Of a stretch of DNA of 64,000 bases, positions 50,610 to 59,587 are shown piece by piece; the stretch's first letter is position 1; each line of letters starts with the position of its first letter. The DNA comes from Botrimarina mediterranea. Its GTDB lineage: Bacteria; Planctomycetota; Planctomycetia; Pirellulales; Lacipirellulaceae. Position numbers and translations under genes: made by a program. The notes under the pieces were generated by a model. It worked only from the letters and a program-made list of their open reading frames with translations. It was not told where the DNA came from and searched no databases. Location: positions 2,203,363 to 2,267,362 of the forward strand of contig NZ_CP036349.1 of NCBI RefSeq assembly GCF_007753265.1, read 5' to 3'.

Positions 50610-51877
50610 CGGGTTCTTCTCCGAAGGATTTGCCAGAGGGTGGGGGTCTCGCCACTCGCCGCCGCCTCAAGTTCGTAGAGATGCACGGGGAACGGCGGCG
50701 GCGTAGAGGAGGAGACCGAAGAGAGCCACTGTTCCTCGCCCAGGTTGTCGCGAGGGCTTTGGCCGGAGCCGGAAACAAAGTTGGGGCCGCTGAATAATTC
50801 CGAAACCACTCCTACGGGAGCGACCGGCGCCGAGACGACGCCGGACCACACGGCAGCCGCCCCGGCGGCTAAGAGCGACGCGGCCGCCAAAGGTTTTTCG
50901 AGGCGACTAACATCACTCCGTGAGTGGCGCCGGGCCGGCGGGCCTCCACCAATACGGACCACTTCCCATGCTTCGGGGCTCAGCGTGACGTCGTCTCCGG
51001 TGTCGAGGGCGTCGAGGACATCGACAACGTCTTCGATGTCGGGCCGCTTCTCCGGCGCCAGCGCGCCACGATCGAAGAGGCGGCCAAAGAGTTGACGCAG
51101 CTCACTCGGCAGTTGGTCGTAATCGGGGGCGTCGCGCTTCGGCTCGACATCGGCGTGACGGCGGCCGTAGGGCCAGAGCCCACTCTGGACGCGTTCGGTC
51201 AGTTTCGGTCGGTCGCCTGCGCCGAGCCAATGACAATCAAACGGATGCACCCCCGCCATGACAAGCTGGAAGATGACGACTCCTAAAGCCCAGACGTCGT
51301 GCCCTGTCATCGAGCGAAAGTTACAAGACTCTAAGACCGGAATAAGCTCCGGCGCCGCGTACTCCCACTTGCCGGTATTGCAGCTATAGTTGAGGCCGTT
51401 TTCGTAGCACGCGACGGAGTCGAGGTCGACCTCAAACACTGCTCCCGCGTCCGTCACCAACGAGTTCGGCAAGTCGCCACGCACCAAGCCAGCCCGGTGC
51501 AGGTCCGCGACCGACCGGGCGTGGTTGCGGGCGACGCGGATGAGGTATGACATCGGCAGCCAGCCAGACGCCCCCAAGACGTACTCCAGGTCGAGGGCGC
51601 CGGTGGGGGCGGCGGGCATGGCGTACCCGACAACGCGGCCTTCGCTGTCGATCGCCAGGTCTCCCGGTAAGGCGTAATCGTGCTCCGGGTCGCTCGGCGT
51701 TAAGGAGACCGACTTCAGCCAGCGGAGCTTTTGCACATCGGCCTCCCCCCTTAGCACTTTCAAAACTCGACTAGGATTCGTCGAGTGCGGGAATACGTCG
51801 CTGTAAGCGCCGGAACCGAGGGGCCGCCCTAGGTCAAGCGCGTAGTCGGACACTTCGAGAGTGACGCGCTTTGTCAT
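50606..51877 (-). CDS. Protein-kinase-like protein with C-terminal membrane span
   Basis: 423 residues. The N-terminal ~290 residues are a kinase fold: LGSGAYSDVFP (Gly-loop), VLKVLRGEA (Lys), VADLHRAGLVRGDLPNSLVTDAG (RGDLPN in place of HRDxxxxN), FEVDLDSVACYE (DLD in place of DFG) and DVWALGVVIFQLVMAGVHPF. The DLPNSLV and DxDSV residues resemble the TerY-triad kinase subfamily. A hydrophobic segment LAAASLLAAGAAAVWSGVV (~residues 328-346) is followed by a short tail. It overlaps the downstream gene by four bases and is two bases from the vWA gene. Confidence 0.8.
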   Translation of the reverse strand: MTKRVTLEVSDYALDLGRPLGSGAYSDVFPHSTNPSRVLKVLRGEADVQKLRWLKSVSLTPSDPEHDYALPGDLAIDSEGRVVGYAMPAAPTGALDLEYVLGASGWLPMSYLIRVARNHARSVADLHRAGLVRGDLPNSLVTDAGAVFEVDLDSVACYENGLNYSCNTGKWEYAAPELIPVLESCNFRSMTGHDVWALGVVIFQLVMAGVHPFDCHWLGAGDRPKLTERVQSGLWPYGRRHADVEPKRDAPDYDQLPSELRQLFGRLFDRGALAPEKRPDIEDVVDVLDALDTGDDVTLSPEAWEVVRIGGGPPARRHSRSDVSRLEKPLAAASLLAAGAAAVWSGVVSAPVAPVGVVSELFSGPNFVSGSGQSPRDNLGEEQWLSSVSSSTPPPFPVHLYELEAAASGETPTLWQILRRRTR

Positions 51878-51879
51878 CG

Positions 51880-52620
51880 CTAACCCTCCGCCCGCATCGG
51901 CTTGCCGGTCAGGTCTTCCAGAAGCAGGACTTGACCCGCCACGGATCGCGCCTTCAGCGACAGTGAGTCTGAGACGAAATCAAAGAAGTTGACGAAGTCT
52001 TTGACACCCCGCATCGCCATCGGCCGACGGCTGGGGTGAGCGAGCTCCTCTGCGATGGCGGAGTCAGGGTTCTCACCGGCCAATAGCAAGAAGACGTTGA
52101 TGCCCTCTTCGAGGCTCCGGTCACGCGCCTCCAGGGCGCGATGGCGTCGACCAGGGTCGTTAGCCCAGTAATCGCTGAGGACAAAGATCCATGTGCTCGC
52201 AATGTCTACGTCGCACTCTGCCTGCCGTGCGTTGCGTTCCGTAATCGCATGCTCGATTATGTCGGCGTAGAGGCCATAGAGGGGTGTTGAGGCCGATGTC
52301 GGCAGCTCTGGCATCTGCAGCCCCTCGGCGGGCCTCGAGTCGACGTAGCACTTGGTTTCAGCGCTGTCGGTAAACGCCCAAACCGAAACGTCGACGCGAC
52401 CCGCCAAACGTGGATCGGCGCGCATCTGCTGGGAGAACCGCCGCACACCTTCTTTGATCTCTTCCTGGCCACCGTTGATGTAAGTCGACGGACTATTGTC
52501 CCAGCCAAAGCAGATGGCGTGGCGACCCGAACGCTCGGGAGCGTGGCGACGAGACTCTTCCGGTCCTGACAGACGAGGCCGTTCAGAGAACGGTGCGAAC
52601 GAAAACTTGCGAACGCTCAT
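51880..52620 (-). CDS. TerY-like vWA domain protein
   Basis: 246 residues. Near the N-terminus ICFGWDNSPSTYINGGQEEI supplies DNSPS, a DxSxS MIDAS; VDVSVWAFTDSAETKCYVD and STPLYGLYADII (the conserved Thr) follow, then DIASTWIFVLSDYWANDP (the final Asp) and NVFLLLAG. This matches the TerY class of vWA proteins, which work with a kinase and phosphatase in stress- or defence-related pathways. The gene is two bases upstream of the kinase gene and overlaps the 103-residue gene above by four. Confidence 0.8.
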   Translation of the reverse strand: MSVRKFSFAPFSERPRLSGPEESRRHAPERSGRHAICFGWDNSPSTYINGGQEEIKEGVRRFSQQMRADPRLAGRVDVSVWAFTDSAETKCYVDSRPAEGLQMPELPTSASTPLYGLYADIIEHAITERNARQAECDVDIASTWIFVLSDYWANDPGRRHRALEARDRSLEEGINVFLLLAGENPDSAIAEELAHPSRRPMAMRGVKDFVNFFDFVSDSLSLKARSVAGQVLLLEDLTGKPMRAEG

Positions 52621-52928
52621 CGCCCCACCTCCTTCTTCTTCGCTTCCTTGCGGGCTTGCCGGTCGGCGGCGCGCAGCTCGGCGATCTTGGCGTGCGCTTG
52701 GATGAGAGCATTGGATACCTCAAGAAGATCCTCCGACCGCAGCGAATGGGTCTTCCTCCAGCCGTTGTCCTTTTCGTCCTGCCGCTGCTCAGGCGGCAGA
52801 CAGTAGGAACGACTCACATAGGTGCTGTAGCGGACCTGGCCGTCTTCCGACTCGTTGGCCCAGACCGTGACTTTGATGGCGCTGAAGACGAACTCCGCGG
52901 CGGGGCCGTTGGGTGCTTGGGTTGGCAT
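52617..52928 (-). CDS. Small hypothetical protein, first gene of the vWA/kinase operon
   Basis: 103 residues: PTQAPNGPAAEFVFSAIKVTVWANESEDGQVRYSTYVSRSYCLPPE, then helical DLLEVSNALIQAHAKIAELRAADRQARKEAKKKE. The beta-then-helix pattern resembles small proteins of planctomycete mobile elements that are annotated hypothetical. Its stop overlaps the vWA start by four bases. Confidence 0.6.
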   Translation of the reverse strand: MPTQAPNGPAAEFVFSAIKVTVWANESEDGQVRYSTYVSRSYCLPPEQRQDEKDNGWRKTHSLRSEDLLEVSNALIQAHAKIAELRAADRQARKEAKKKEVGR

Positions 52929-52990
52929 CGCTTCTTTCCTAGGGCTAGGGGTGGGTGCTTGTTGCGCTGAAGTTCCGTTTTACAGGGGGC

Positions 52991-53446
52991 TCACGCCCCG
53001 GGGCGGTTGCGTAAGCCGCCGCCGGGCGGGCGGAAGATGACGATAGCGCTCGGAAACGGCGCGGAATTCTTCGCGTCACCAAAGCGAAGCCGGCCTCGCA
53101 AGAATCGGACCTCGCCGCGGGCGGCGTACCGGTGCCACCAGACGGTGTCGGTTCGGGCGGGGACGAGGCAGACAACCAGTGCGCCGCGTTGGGACGACTC
53201 GTACGCTTTTGCCATCCAACGCGTTATCTGCCGGCCGTAAGGCGGGTTCATCCAGCACGCATCCTGGCCCCAATCGACGCTCAAGCCGTCGTCGTCCCTG
53301 CTGTAGTAGCGGACGCACTTTGCGTTCTCCGGCGTCGCGCAGACGTCGACGTCGAAACCGAATTCGGCGTTGAGGCCTTGGAACAAAAACTGCGGAGTCT
53401 CCCAGTCCGACGATTTCGACGAGAACAGGACGGAGGCGTTCTTCAT
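52991..53446 (-). CDS. Dam-like DNA N6-adenine methyltransferase (phage type)
   Basis: 151 residues from the ATG at 53446. SSKSSDWETPQFLFQGLNAEFGFDVDVCATPENAKC, DGLSVDWGQDACWMNPPYGRQITRWMAKAYE and VVCLVPARTDTVWWHRY match the phage-type N6-adenine methyltransferase family; NPPYG is the catalytic motif. The enzyme would modify adenines in element or host DNA, a common antirestriction device of phages and plasmids. Length is near the family norm, so it is likely intact. It is 50 bases downstream of a small unknown gene on the same strand. Confidence 0.85.
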   Translation of the reverse strand: MKNASVLFSSKSSDWETPQFLFQGLNAEFGFDVDVCATPENAKCVRYYSRDDDGLSVDWGQDACWMNPPYGRQITRWMAKAYESSQRGALVVCLVPARTDTVWWHRYAARGEVRFLRGRLRFGDAKNSAPFPSAIVIFRPPGGGLRNRPGA

Positions 53447-53496
53447 GTTTATGTAGGGCGGTTGGAAGGCGATGCTCAACGGGTGACGACCGTCAG

Positions 53497-53835
53497 CTAC
53501 TTGACGGACGCCTCTTTCGAGAACTCGCTGAGGAGCTTGTCCGCTTCCTCGCACGACAGCCCGCTCAGGCGCTTCTTAAGGGCGGCGCGCTGACGGGCGC
53601 TCAGCCCTAGCGCGAGGATGCGCTGCCTCTCGCTCGCTTCGGCGACCAGCTCAAGGACGCCATCGGCGCCGCAGCTCCAGAGCGCCTGGGCCCCGTTGCC
53701 GCCGCAAACTCGGAGCACCCGCAACGTCAACAGCCTCCCCCCCTCGGTCGGCTCGATGGCGACCAGCTCGCCGTCCACCTCGAAGCTCATGCGGCAGCGG
53801 TCGCCGAACTCGTAACTCGTCACGTTGTGCCTCAT
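53497..53835 (-). CDS. Hypothetical protein upstream of the methyltransferase
   Basis: 112 residues from the ATG at 53835 (MRHNVTSYEFGDRCRMSFEVDGELVAIEPTEGGRLL). The C-terminus is helical (ILALGLSARQRAALKKRLSGLSCEEADKLL). No domain is recognised. It is cotranscribed with the methyltransferase and divergent from the HTH-TPR regulator gene, 214 bases away. Confidence 0.55.
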   Translation of the reverse strand: MRHNVTSYEFGDRCRMSFEVDGELVAIEPTEGGRLLTLRVLRVCGGNGAQALWSCGADGVLELVAEASERQRILALGLSARQRAALKKRLSGLSCEEADKLLSEFSKEASVK

Positions 53836-54049
53836 ATCTACAGCCGTCCTCTGCTCGTTAGGGGTAGGGAACTGCTTTTCGCCCGTGCCGGGGAGCTTGG
53901 TGGCCAGGCCGTCGCCCCGTGACGCAAAGTTGCAGAATCCGAGGTCTATGCCACCATGCAAGATGCGGAGTCACTCGGACCAATCGAGCCCGAGTGCATG
54001 AGCCCCATCGTGGGATTCAACCAAGTCAATTACCACAAGCGGAGTCGAC

Positions 54050-55510
54050 ATGAAGCGTCATTCTGCGTCCGAGCAAAACGACAAGACCGAAACGGGTCCG
54101 AAGCCGTGCAATCCCGGCAGTTACCGTTTCGACAAAGATCGTCTCGTTCGCTACCAGTCGCTCAGCCGCGTCACCGACGAAGAACTTAGCGGGCTGAAAT
54201 TCAGTCGCAATACGATCAAGAGCGTGCTTTCCTGTGGGTGCGCGCACGAGAGCACGCTTCGTACTTTCGCCAAAGAATTAGGCGTTTCCTTCGAAGACCT
54301 GCTCGACGACGCGAGCCGCGAGGCGTACTACGATCGCGTGGGTTATATCGCGAAAAAAGCTGATGCTTCGCTTGACCCCAGCGTGCTCGTCGAGGACGGC
54401 AAACACGCGATGACAAGCCGTTCCTTCGCCCACGCGCGCGTTGCAGAGATCGGACGGCGGCTGAAATCCATGGCGGACGAGTTAAATGTTACGATTGCCG
54501 AGGCCAATCAGATCCTTTGGCAGTTCTATATCACCTCGGGTCGCTACCACTCCGCCGAGGCGATCGCCCGGATAATGCGCCGCACCCGATCGACACCGTC
54601 CGAAAAGGCGTTCGCCGCGCGGGCGCTTGGGGAATGCCACTTCTATACGGGCAAGCACGTCCGCGCCGTAGCGCTGCTCTGCTCAAGTAGCATTAGGCGC
54701 CTCGATGGTGGCTTGATCGACCGCCTCGGATCGCCGCTCGACACCCGTGTCGCCGCCTATGGACACGCGTGCCTGTCGCTCGCCGCGATCGGAAGGACGC
54801 CCGAAGCAATGAAGGTCAGTACGAAGGCGATCGAGCAGTCCAGAGTTGCTCGGTCGGATCCCTCGCGGGTGTTCGCGCTGCACTGCGCCGCTGTCCTACG
54901 GGTGTTCCTACGCGACCCCGACGGCGCGGCCGGTTACGCGGATGAAGAGATTGTGACAGCGCGAGACGCTCATATCCCGGCATTCGTGGCGTTGGGCCGG
55001 ATCATCCGCCTCTGGGCCGACGCGATGAGGGGCCATCCGAAACGACTTGACGAATTGTTCGAAGAATTCGTCGCCTACAGGGAGACGCCGATGCGAGTGT
55101 CGTTGCCATTTTGGCGAAGCCTTGTCGCTGAGGCGGCCCACAAGTGGGGCGAGACCTACCTCGCCAGATTGCAGGTCCGCGACGCCGAGACCGAGGTCGA
55201 ACGCATCAAGGACACGTTTTATGCGCCTTGTACTCAGCTCCTCTATGGCGACGTTCTGCTTGAGGGATTCGACGACGAAGTGGCAGCCGCCACACATTAT
55301 CGGAAAGGAGCGAAGATCGCACGCGACCAGGGCGCCTCGCTTTTTGAACTACGCTGCCTGCTCCGCCTCTTGCGGCTTGCGAGGGACGCCAAGGACCGCA
55401 AGCGGATCAAAGCCGACATGAAACGATCGCTGGATGATATCAAAGGAGCCCCCCCCGAACGGGCCGAGGCCCGCGAGGTCTGTCGACCGATTCCCCGCAA
55501 TCCAGAGTGA
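54050..55510 (+). CDS. HTH regulator with TPR-like repeats
   Basis: 486 residues with GGAG five bases upstream of the ATG. Residues ~45-85 (LKFSRNTIKSVLSCGCAHESTLRTFAKELGVSFEDLL) are an XRE-type helix-turn-helix. The remaining ~380 residues are tandem helical repeats (FYITSGRYHSAEAIARIM, ALGECHFYTGKHVRAVALL, CLSLAAIGRTPEAMKVSTKAI) of TPR type. Such HTH-TPR proteins bind DNA and small peptides or partner proteins and control gene expression in mobile elements. It is one of the few forward-strand genes of this block and is divergent from the methyltransferase operon. Confidence 0.78.
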   Translation: MKRHSASEQNDKTETGPKPCNPGSYRFDKDRLVRYQSLSRVTDEELSGLKFSRNTIKSVLSCGCAHESTLRTFAKELGVSFEDLLDDASREAYYDRVGYIAKKADASLDPSVLVEDGKHAMTSRSFAHARVAEIGRRLKSMADELNVTIAEANQILWQFYITSGRYHSAEAIARIMRRTRSTPSEKAFAARALGECHFYTGKHVRAVALLCSSSIRRLDGGLIDRLGSPLDTRVAAYGHACLSLAAIGRTPEAMKVSTKAIEQSRVARSDPSRVFALHCAAVLRVFLRDPDGAAGYADEEIVTARDAHIPAFVALGRIIRLWADAMRGHPKRLDELFEEFVAYRETPMRVSLPFWRSLVAEAAHKWGETYLARLQVRDAETEVERIKDTFYAPCTQLLYGDVLLEGFDDEVAAATHYRKGAKIARDQGASLFELRCLLRLLRLARDAKDRKRIKADMKRSLDDIKGAPPERAEAREVCRPIPRNPE

Positions 55511-55806
55511 GAATGGAGAGCGACACTTGCCCGCGGAGTACAAGCGATTTACCAACGAACTTTCCGACATGATAGCCGTTGGTGACGCCGTCCTCGGAGC
55601 TCAACCCCTTGAATAATCCTTCTAGGCAGCCAACCGCCTACTCGAAGGCGCCGCTTTGGCTCGACGCGTCCGGCGGCTCGGCGCCTAGCTCGTGTTGATG
55701 AGGACATCACCCTTGGTCGCCACTGCGACGCTGACATTAGCCGCCCGTAAGCTATAGTCGAAAGACACTGGTCGACAGAGTGAGCAATCCGTGCTACTGA
55801 TGCTCT

Positions 55807-56190
55807 ATGCTTCTGGAAAGACTCGCCGAACTAGAAACCGCCTACAAGACTCGGATCGACCCGACCGACTTTGACACGGTCCTCATCTACCTCGACGCTT
55901 CGGCGAGCCCTGTCAATGAGGTCTATCTCGTCGGTCAGAACATCGCCCTCGCCACCGCTGGCGCTGTCGTCGAGGGACTGCGCTTCGCTCCCGCCGAGTG
56001 CGGCGCTCTGATGAAGCGTTGGCGTGAGACGGGGGAACTGCGATTGCTCTGCCCGAACGAGCATCCTTCCGAGGGCCTTTTTCGTTTCGACCGCACGACG
56101 TTCAACCGCGCCCAGCTGCTCCGCTGCTTGTACCTTCCCCCGGCATACCTTGTTCAGATCCCGGCGCTAGATGCGGCCGCGGTTGAATAG
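55807..56190 (+). CDS. Hypothetical protein
   Basis: 127 residues: MLLERLAELETAYKTRIDPTDFDTVLIYLDASAS then VYLVGQNIALATAGAVVEGLRFAPAECGALMKRWRETGELRLLCPNEHPSEGLFRFDRTTFNRAQLLRCLYLPP. No family is recognised. The 296-base region before it contains no other gene. Confidence 0.5.
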   Translation: MLLERLAELETAYKTRIDPTDFDTVLIYLDASASPVNEVYLVGQNIALATAGAVVEGLRFAPAECGALMKRWRETGELRLLCPNEHPSEGLFRFDRTTFNRAQLLRCLYLPPAYLVQIPALDAAAVE

Positions 56191-56310
56191 GGCGTAGCTA
56201 CAGTAGTAGTCGCTCGATTCGATGCCAGATATCTCGATATAGGCGCCCGCCCATCAGCGACATGGCGAAATGGAAAGCTTGAAGCAAAACCGGCCTAGCT
56301 GTCACTCGTT

Positions 56311-56796
56311 CTAGTGCAAAGCAGGTTCCGAGAAGGTGGTGAGCGGCAAGCGGCCGATCGTCACAAGCGAACCGACAGCCATCGTGACAATGCCCGCCCG
56401 GACCGCCGCCCAGCACTCATCGCTCATCTTCCAACGACGGACGCGTCTCTCGATCCAGAAAGCGTTCTTGGTCGCCCCGGCGCCCGAAGCCACCAGCAGG
56501 TCACACGAACGCTCAGAGCGTGGGCCAAACCGGTCCGTATCGAAACACGCAAGCACCCGATCGGGTTGCTCTAGCAGTTCGGTCGAGACCGCCAGCAAGC
56601 ACCGGGTTAGCAGCTCGGTCAGCACGGCTGGGTTCCGCCGGGCGTCGCAATAACCCCCGTCGGCAAGCGCGGACGAGAAGAGATGTGAGCCGGCCCGCAC
56701 ATCGGCCGGCGACAAACTTGGTAGTTTTAGGGTGGCCTGCAAGAGGACCGGTTCTAGGTTGCTGATGTCGAAGGGTTGGGGAAGAGGGGTCTGCAT
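56311..56796 (-). CDS. Hypothetical protein with a C-terminal hydrophobic segment
   Basis: 161 residues from the ATG at 56796. AVRAGIVTMAVGSLVTIGRLPLTTF near the C-terminus is weakly hydrophobic. The middle (ADGGYCDARRNPAVLTELLTRCLLAVSTELLEQPDRVLACFDTDRFG) is helical. It lies convergent with the gene at 55807 and divergent from the VapBC-like pair. Function unknown. Confidence 0.5.
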   Translation of the reverse strand: MQTPLPQPFDISNLEPVLLQATLKLPSLSPADVRAGSHLFSSALADGGYCDARRNPAVLTELLTRCLLAVSTELLEQPDRVLACFDTDRFGPRSERSCDLLVASGAGATKNAFWIERRVRRWKMSDECWAAVRAGIVTMAVGSLVTIGRLPLTTFSEPALH

Positions 56797-56999
56797 GGTT
56801 TCACCATGCCACGGATCGGCTTCGAAAAGCAAATCTATTCGTCAACCCAACCATAGTATTTGGCGTCCACACGACAGCCTCGGATTTGACCGCAATCGCC
56901 TCGCCCTGACGCCCCGTAACGAACCGCTTTTTCGACGCCATCGAAAGAGCGTGACTCGTGACGCCGGACCGTGGTATACTTGTCGGAGGAGAGAAAACG

Positions 57000-57260
57000 A
57001 TGGCTATCCATGTCGAAATCCCGGACGCGTTGGCGGCCAAGGTGGCGGAAGCCGCCAAGTCGTTGGGTAAGAGCGAAGAGCAGGTCGTCATCGAGGCGGT
57101 CGCGACGAAGGTCGCGCCACTCGATGAACTCAACGAACTGCTAGCCCCCGTGAGGGCGGCGTTTGCCGAGACCGGCATGACTGAAGACGAAGCGGTCGAG
57201 GAGTTCGAGCACGAGAAGCACTCGCTCCGGCAGGAACGCCGTGACGCCGTCGCCGGATGA
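57000..57260 (+). CDS. Antitoxin of a VapBC-like pair
   Basis: 86 residues: IHVEIPDALAAKVAEAAKSLGKSEEQVVIEAVATKVAPLDELNELLAPVRAAFAETGMTEDEAVEEFEHEK. A short beta-helix N-terminus and an acidic helix fit a small dimeric antitoxin. GGAGGA lies upstream at 56985, and TATACT at 56976-56981 may be the -10 box. The stop overlaps the toxin start (ATGA), the usual arrangement in which antitoxin precedes PIN toxin. Confidence 0.75.
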   Translation: MAIHVEIPDALAAKVAEAAKSLGKSEEQVVIEAVATKVAPLDELNELLAPVRAAFAETGMTEDEAVEEFEHEKHSLRQERRDAVAG

Positions 57261-57727
57261 AAACGCCGCTCCGTGTCGTCTTCGACTGCAACGTCTACTT
57301 CCAGGCCTTCGTCTCTGAACGAGGCCCCGCGGCGGCGCTGCTCGCCGAAGCGGTGAGCGGCTCCTTAGCGCTATACGTCTCCGAGGTGGTGCTCGGCGAG
57401 GTCGTTGACGTCCTGAACCGGCCCCACCTGGCGGCCAAGTTCCGCTACGACGCTCAACGCGTCCAGGCGTTCGCCGACAAGTTGCGTCAGATCGCAACGA
57501 TGATCGACAACCCGCCGCATGTCTTCGAATTCCCGCGAGACCCCGACGACGCTCACTACATCGACCTCGCGGTCGCCGCCAAGGCCCGTCTAGTTGTCTC
57601 TCGGGACGAGGATTTGTTGTCGCTTCGCGACACCGGCACCGAGGCGGGCCGTGATTTAGTCGCCCGTTTCCCTGAGCTGACGATCCTGACGCCTCCCGAA
57701 GCTTTGGCGCTCGTGAGGAATCCATAA
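57257..57727 (+). CDS. PIN-domain toxin of a VapBC-like pair
   Basis: 156 residues. VVFDCNVYFQAFVSERGP (first Asp), LYVSEVVLGEVVDVL (Glu), DDAHYIDLAVAAKARLVVSRDEDLL (third and fourth Asp) give the PIN nuclease active site of the COG1569-type toxin family. PIN toxins cleave RNA, often tRNA or rRNA. The antitoxin gene overlaps by four bases. Such pairs stabilise mobile elements by post-segregational killing. Confidence 0.85.
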   Translation: MKTPLRVVFDCNVYFQAFVSERGPAAALLAEAVSGSLALYVSEVVLGEVVDVLNRPHLAAKFRYDAQRVQAFADKLRQIATMIDNPPHVFEFPRDPDDAHYIDLAVAAKARLVVSRDEDLLSLRDTGTEAGRDLVARFPELTILTPPEALALVRNP

Positions 57728-57808
57728 AGGACCCTGCCGCCGTGCGTAAGAGAGAGGCAAGGGCGGCGTGCAGCGAACCGATTGCCTCTTGCGAGAACCT
57801 CCTCTGAG

Positions 57809-58627
57809 TTAAACCGTGACCACGGTGAGTCCGACTTCGCGGCGTTCGAGCCCGGCGAGGATCTGCGTCGCGGTCTGCTGGATGCGTCCGAGCGAAGCGG
57901 TGAGCCGCTCGGTGTCTCCCTGGTGGCACTGGATGTAGTCGCTCGACTGCTTGAGGGCCCCGGAGAGGCCCGCCGCGTGCGAGACGACGTAGGCCACCGA
58001 TTCGGCTTCGAGTTCCTTGACAGTCTTCGAGAGCGTCTTGTGATCCTCGGCCTTGTGCATCAACTCGTGGGCCAGCTCGTGGGCGAGGGTGTTGAACGCC
58101 TCGGCCGGGCTGAGCCCCTTCCGTAAGTAGATGCGGCCTCCGGCCGAGACCCCGTCGGCCCCGTCGAGGTGCTCCTCGTAACCCAGCTCGATGCCAAGCG
58201 ACGAGACCAACGCGGCAAGCCTATCGAGCCGGTCGCCCGGCTCACCGGCGATGCGGTTGATGTCGGGAAGCTCATCCCCCTCGGTCTGCGCCAAGTCAAA
58301 GACGTGGACCGCCCGATAACCAAAAACCCCCTTGGTTTCGTTGCCGTCGTCGTCTTCCTTCTTGCCGACCATCGGGGCGAGGATGCAGATCCCTCGCTCG
58401 CCCTTCTTGACCGTCCTGCCGAGCTTTTTCCACGCCTGAAACCCGGCCACCCGAGTGGCGGCCGGTCGCTGGCGGGCGATGAGCAGGCAGTTGCCGAACG
58501 AGTAGTTGTGGAAGCGGCTCATCGTGTCGAGGTACTTGATGAGTTCCTCGCTCTTGCCGGCCGCGAGGGCCGCCGCCAGTTCCGACAGCGCCGAGTCGCA
58601 AAGCGACTTCGCTTCTTCCTTCTTCAT
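57809..58627 (-). CDS. ArdC-like antirestriction protein with ImmA/IrrE-type peptidase motif
   Basis: 272 residues from the ATG at 58627, which has GGAG six bases upstream; the ATG at 58639 is an alternative. FHNYSFGNCLLIARQRPAATRVAGFQAWKKLGRTVKKGERGICILAPM is the ArdC N-terminal ssDNA-binding signature. FNTLAHELAHELMHKAEDHKTLSKTVKELEAESVAYVV follows, with HELAH and a downstream Glu as zinc ligands. ArdC-like proteins protect entering single-stranded DNA during conjugation. This and the coupling ATPases support a conjugative element. Confidence 0.85.
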   Translation of the reverse strand: MKKEEAKSLCDSALSELAAALAAGKSEELIKYLDTMSRFHNYSFGNCLLIARQRPAATRVAGFQAWKKLGRTVKKGERGICILAPMVGKKEDDDGNETKGVFGYRAVHVFDLAQTEGDELPDINRIAGEPGDRLDRLAALVSSLGIELGYEEHLDGADGVSAGGRIYLRKGLSPAEAFNTLAHELAHELMHKAEDHKTLSKTVKELEAESVAYVVSHAAGLSGALKQSSDYIQCHQGDTERLTASLGRIQQTATQILAGLERREVGLTVVTV

Positions 58628-59119
58628 GTGAGTCTCCATGGCTGGGCCAACAACCAGAAAGGCTGTGGCTGGGGAAACGCTCGCCCTGAGAGAAGCAGGG
58701 GAGCCAAAGAAAATGGGGTAGAGAAAACCTTGCTAGCGATGCTGCACGCCGCCCGCCTCGGGGGCCGGTTCCACAACGAAACCAGTCCCGGCAACCGCGG
58801 CTTGCGAGTCCGTCTACCCAGAAAGAAGGCGTAAAGAGCGTGAGCGCGTGAACGCTTTGTAGGACTTCAGACTACCACGTTGGCGGAGGTACTCAACATG
58901 GCTGCAACAAGGCATCGGACAACGCGGCGCGCCGCTCGCTGCTTGCGTTCCAGCTTCACAGTAAGACCCAGAGTGATAGGCGCGTGAACGCTAACGTGCC
59001 CTTAGACGGCTCTCAAGAATCCGACTGTCTTCCCACTGTTGTTTGACTTCTCTGCTAGAGCATGATAGGGGACATCGATTGCAATCGGCCTAAATGGCCC
59101 GTATCAGAAGGAACCAACC
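58628..59119. other. Intergenic region
   Basis: About 490 bases between the ArdC-like gene and a small forward gene. No reliable gene is seen; it probably holds divergent promoters. AGGCGTAAAGAGCGTGAGCG near 58827 has a weak repetition with 58978-58990 (AGGCGCGTGAACG), possibly by chance. Confidence 0.4.
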
Positions 59120-59344
59120 ATGTCCGGGAAGACAATCAACGCCAAGAAAACCTATCGTATCTTCACTGAGTATGAAGTAACAGCCATTCACGACGTCTAC
59201 GCTACGACAATCGCCGAGGCGATCGGCGTGCGCGACCTGCGCGGCCTACTCGATGCCGACGAGTTGGTCACGAACCTCTGCGGCGCTGAGGTCACCGTTG
59301 TTGTGGGGACGGAGACGACCGACCGCGGAGAGGGGACGACCTGA
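59120..59344 (+). CDS. Small hypothetical protein
   Basis: 74 residues: KTYRIFTEYEVTAIHDVYATTIAEAIGVRDLRGLLDADELVTNLCGAEVTVVVG. The ATG is preceded by AGAAGGA at proper distance. The alpha-beta pattern recalls small regulators or plasmid stability proteins, but no family is recognised. Confidence 0.5.
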   Translation: MSGKTINAKKTYRIFTEYEVTAIHDVYATTIAEAIGVRDLRGLLDADELVTNLCGAEVTVVVGTETTDRGEGTT

Positions 59345-59587
59345 CGACGCTGTGGCGAAAGTACTGGGCTACCGCACTCGTCACCCAGCAAAGTGAATGC
59401 GGCATCACCCTGGCGTGGTGATGCTCGTTGAGTCCACAATCGTGTTGCCCAGCAAATGCGTGGTGAGACCTAACCAATGGCAACGTATCGCCTGGCGGCT
59501 GCTGGAATACCGCAGATCTCCGATCGTTGAGCCATGCGACAAGGGCGACTAAGGGTCGCCGCGTCAACCAGCTAGTGATTATCAAAA

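Noticed and set aside
58827-58990. AGGCG/GTGAACG partial repeats upstream of 59120
   Set aside because: Match is short and imperfect; likely chance.
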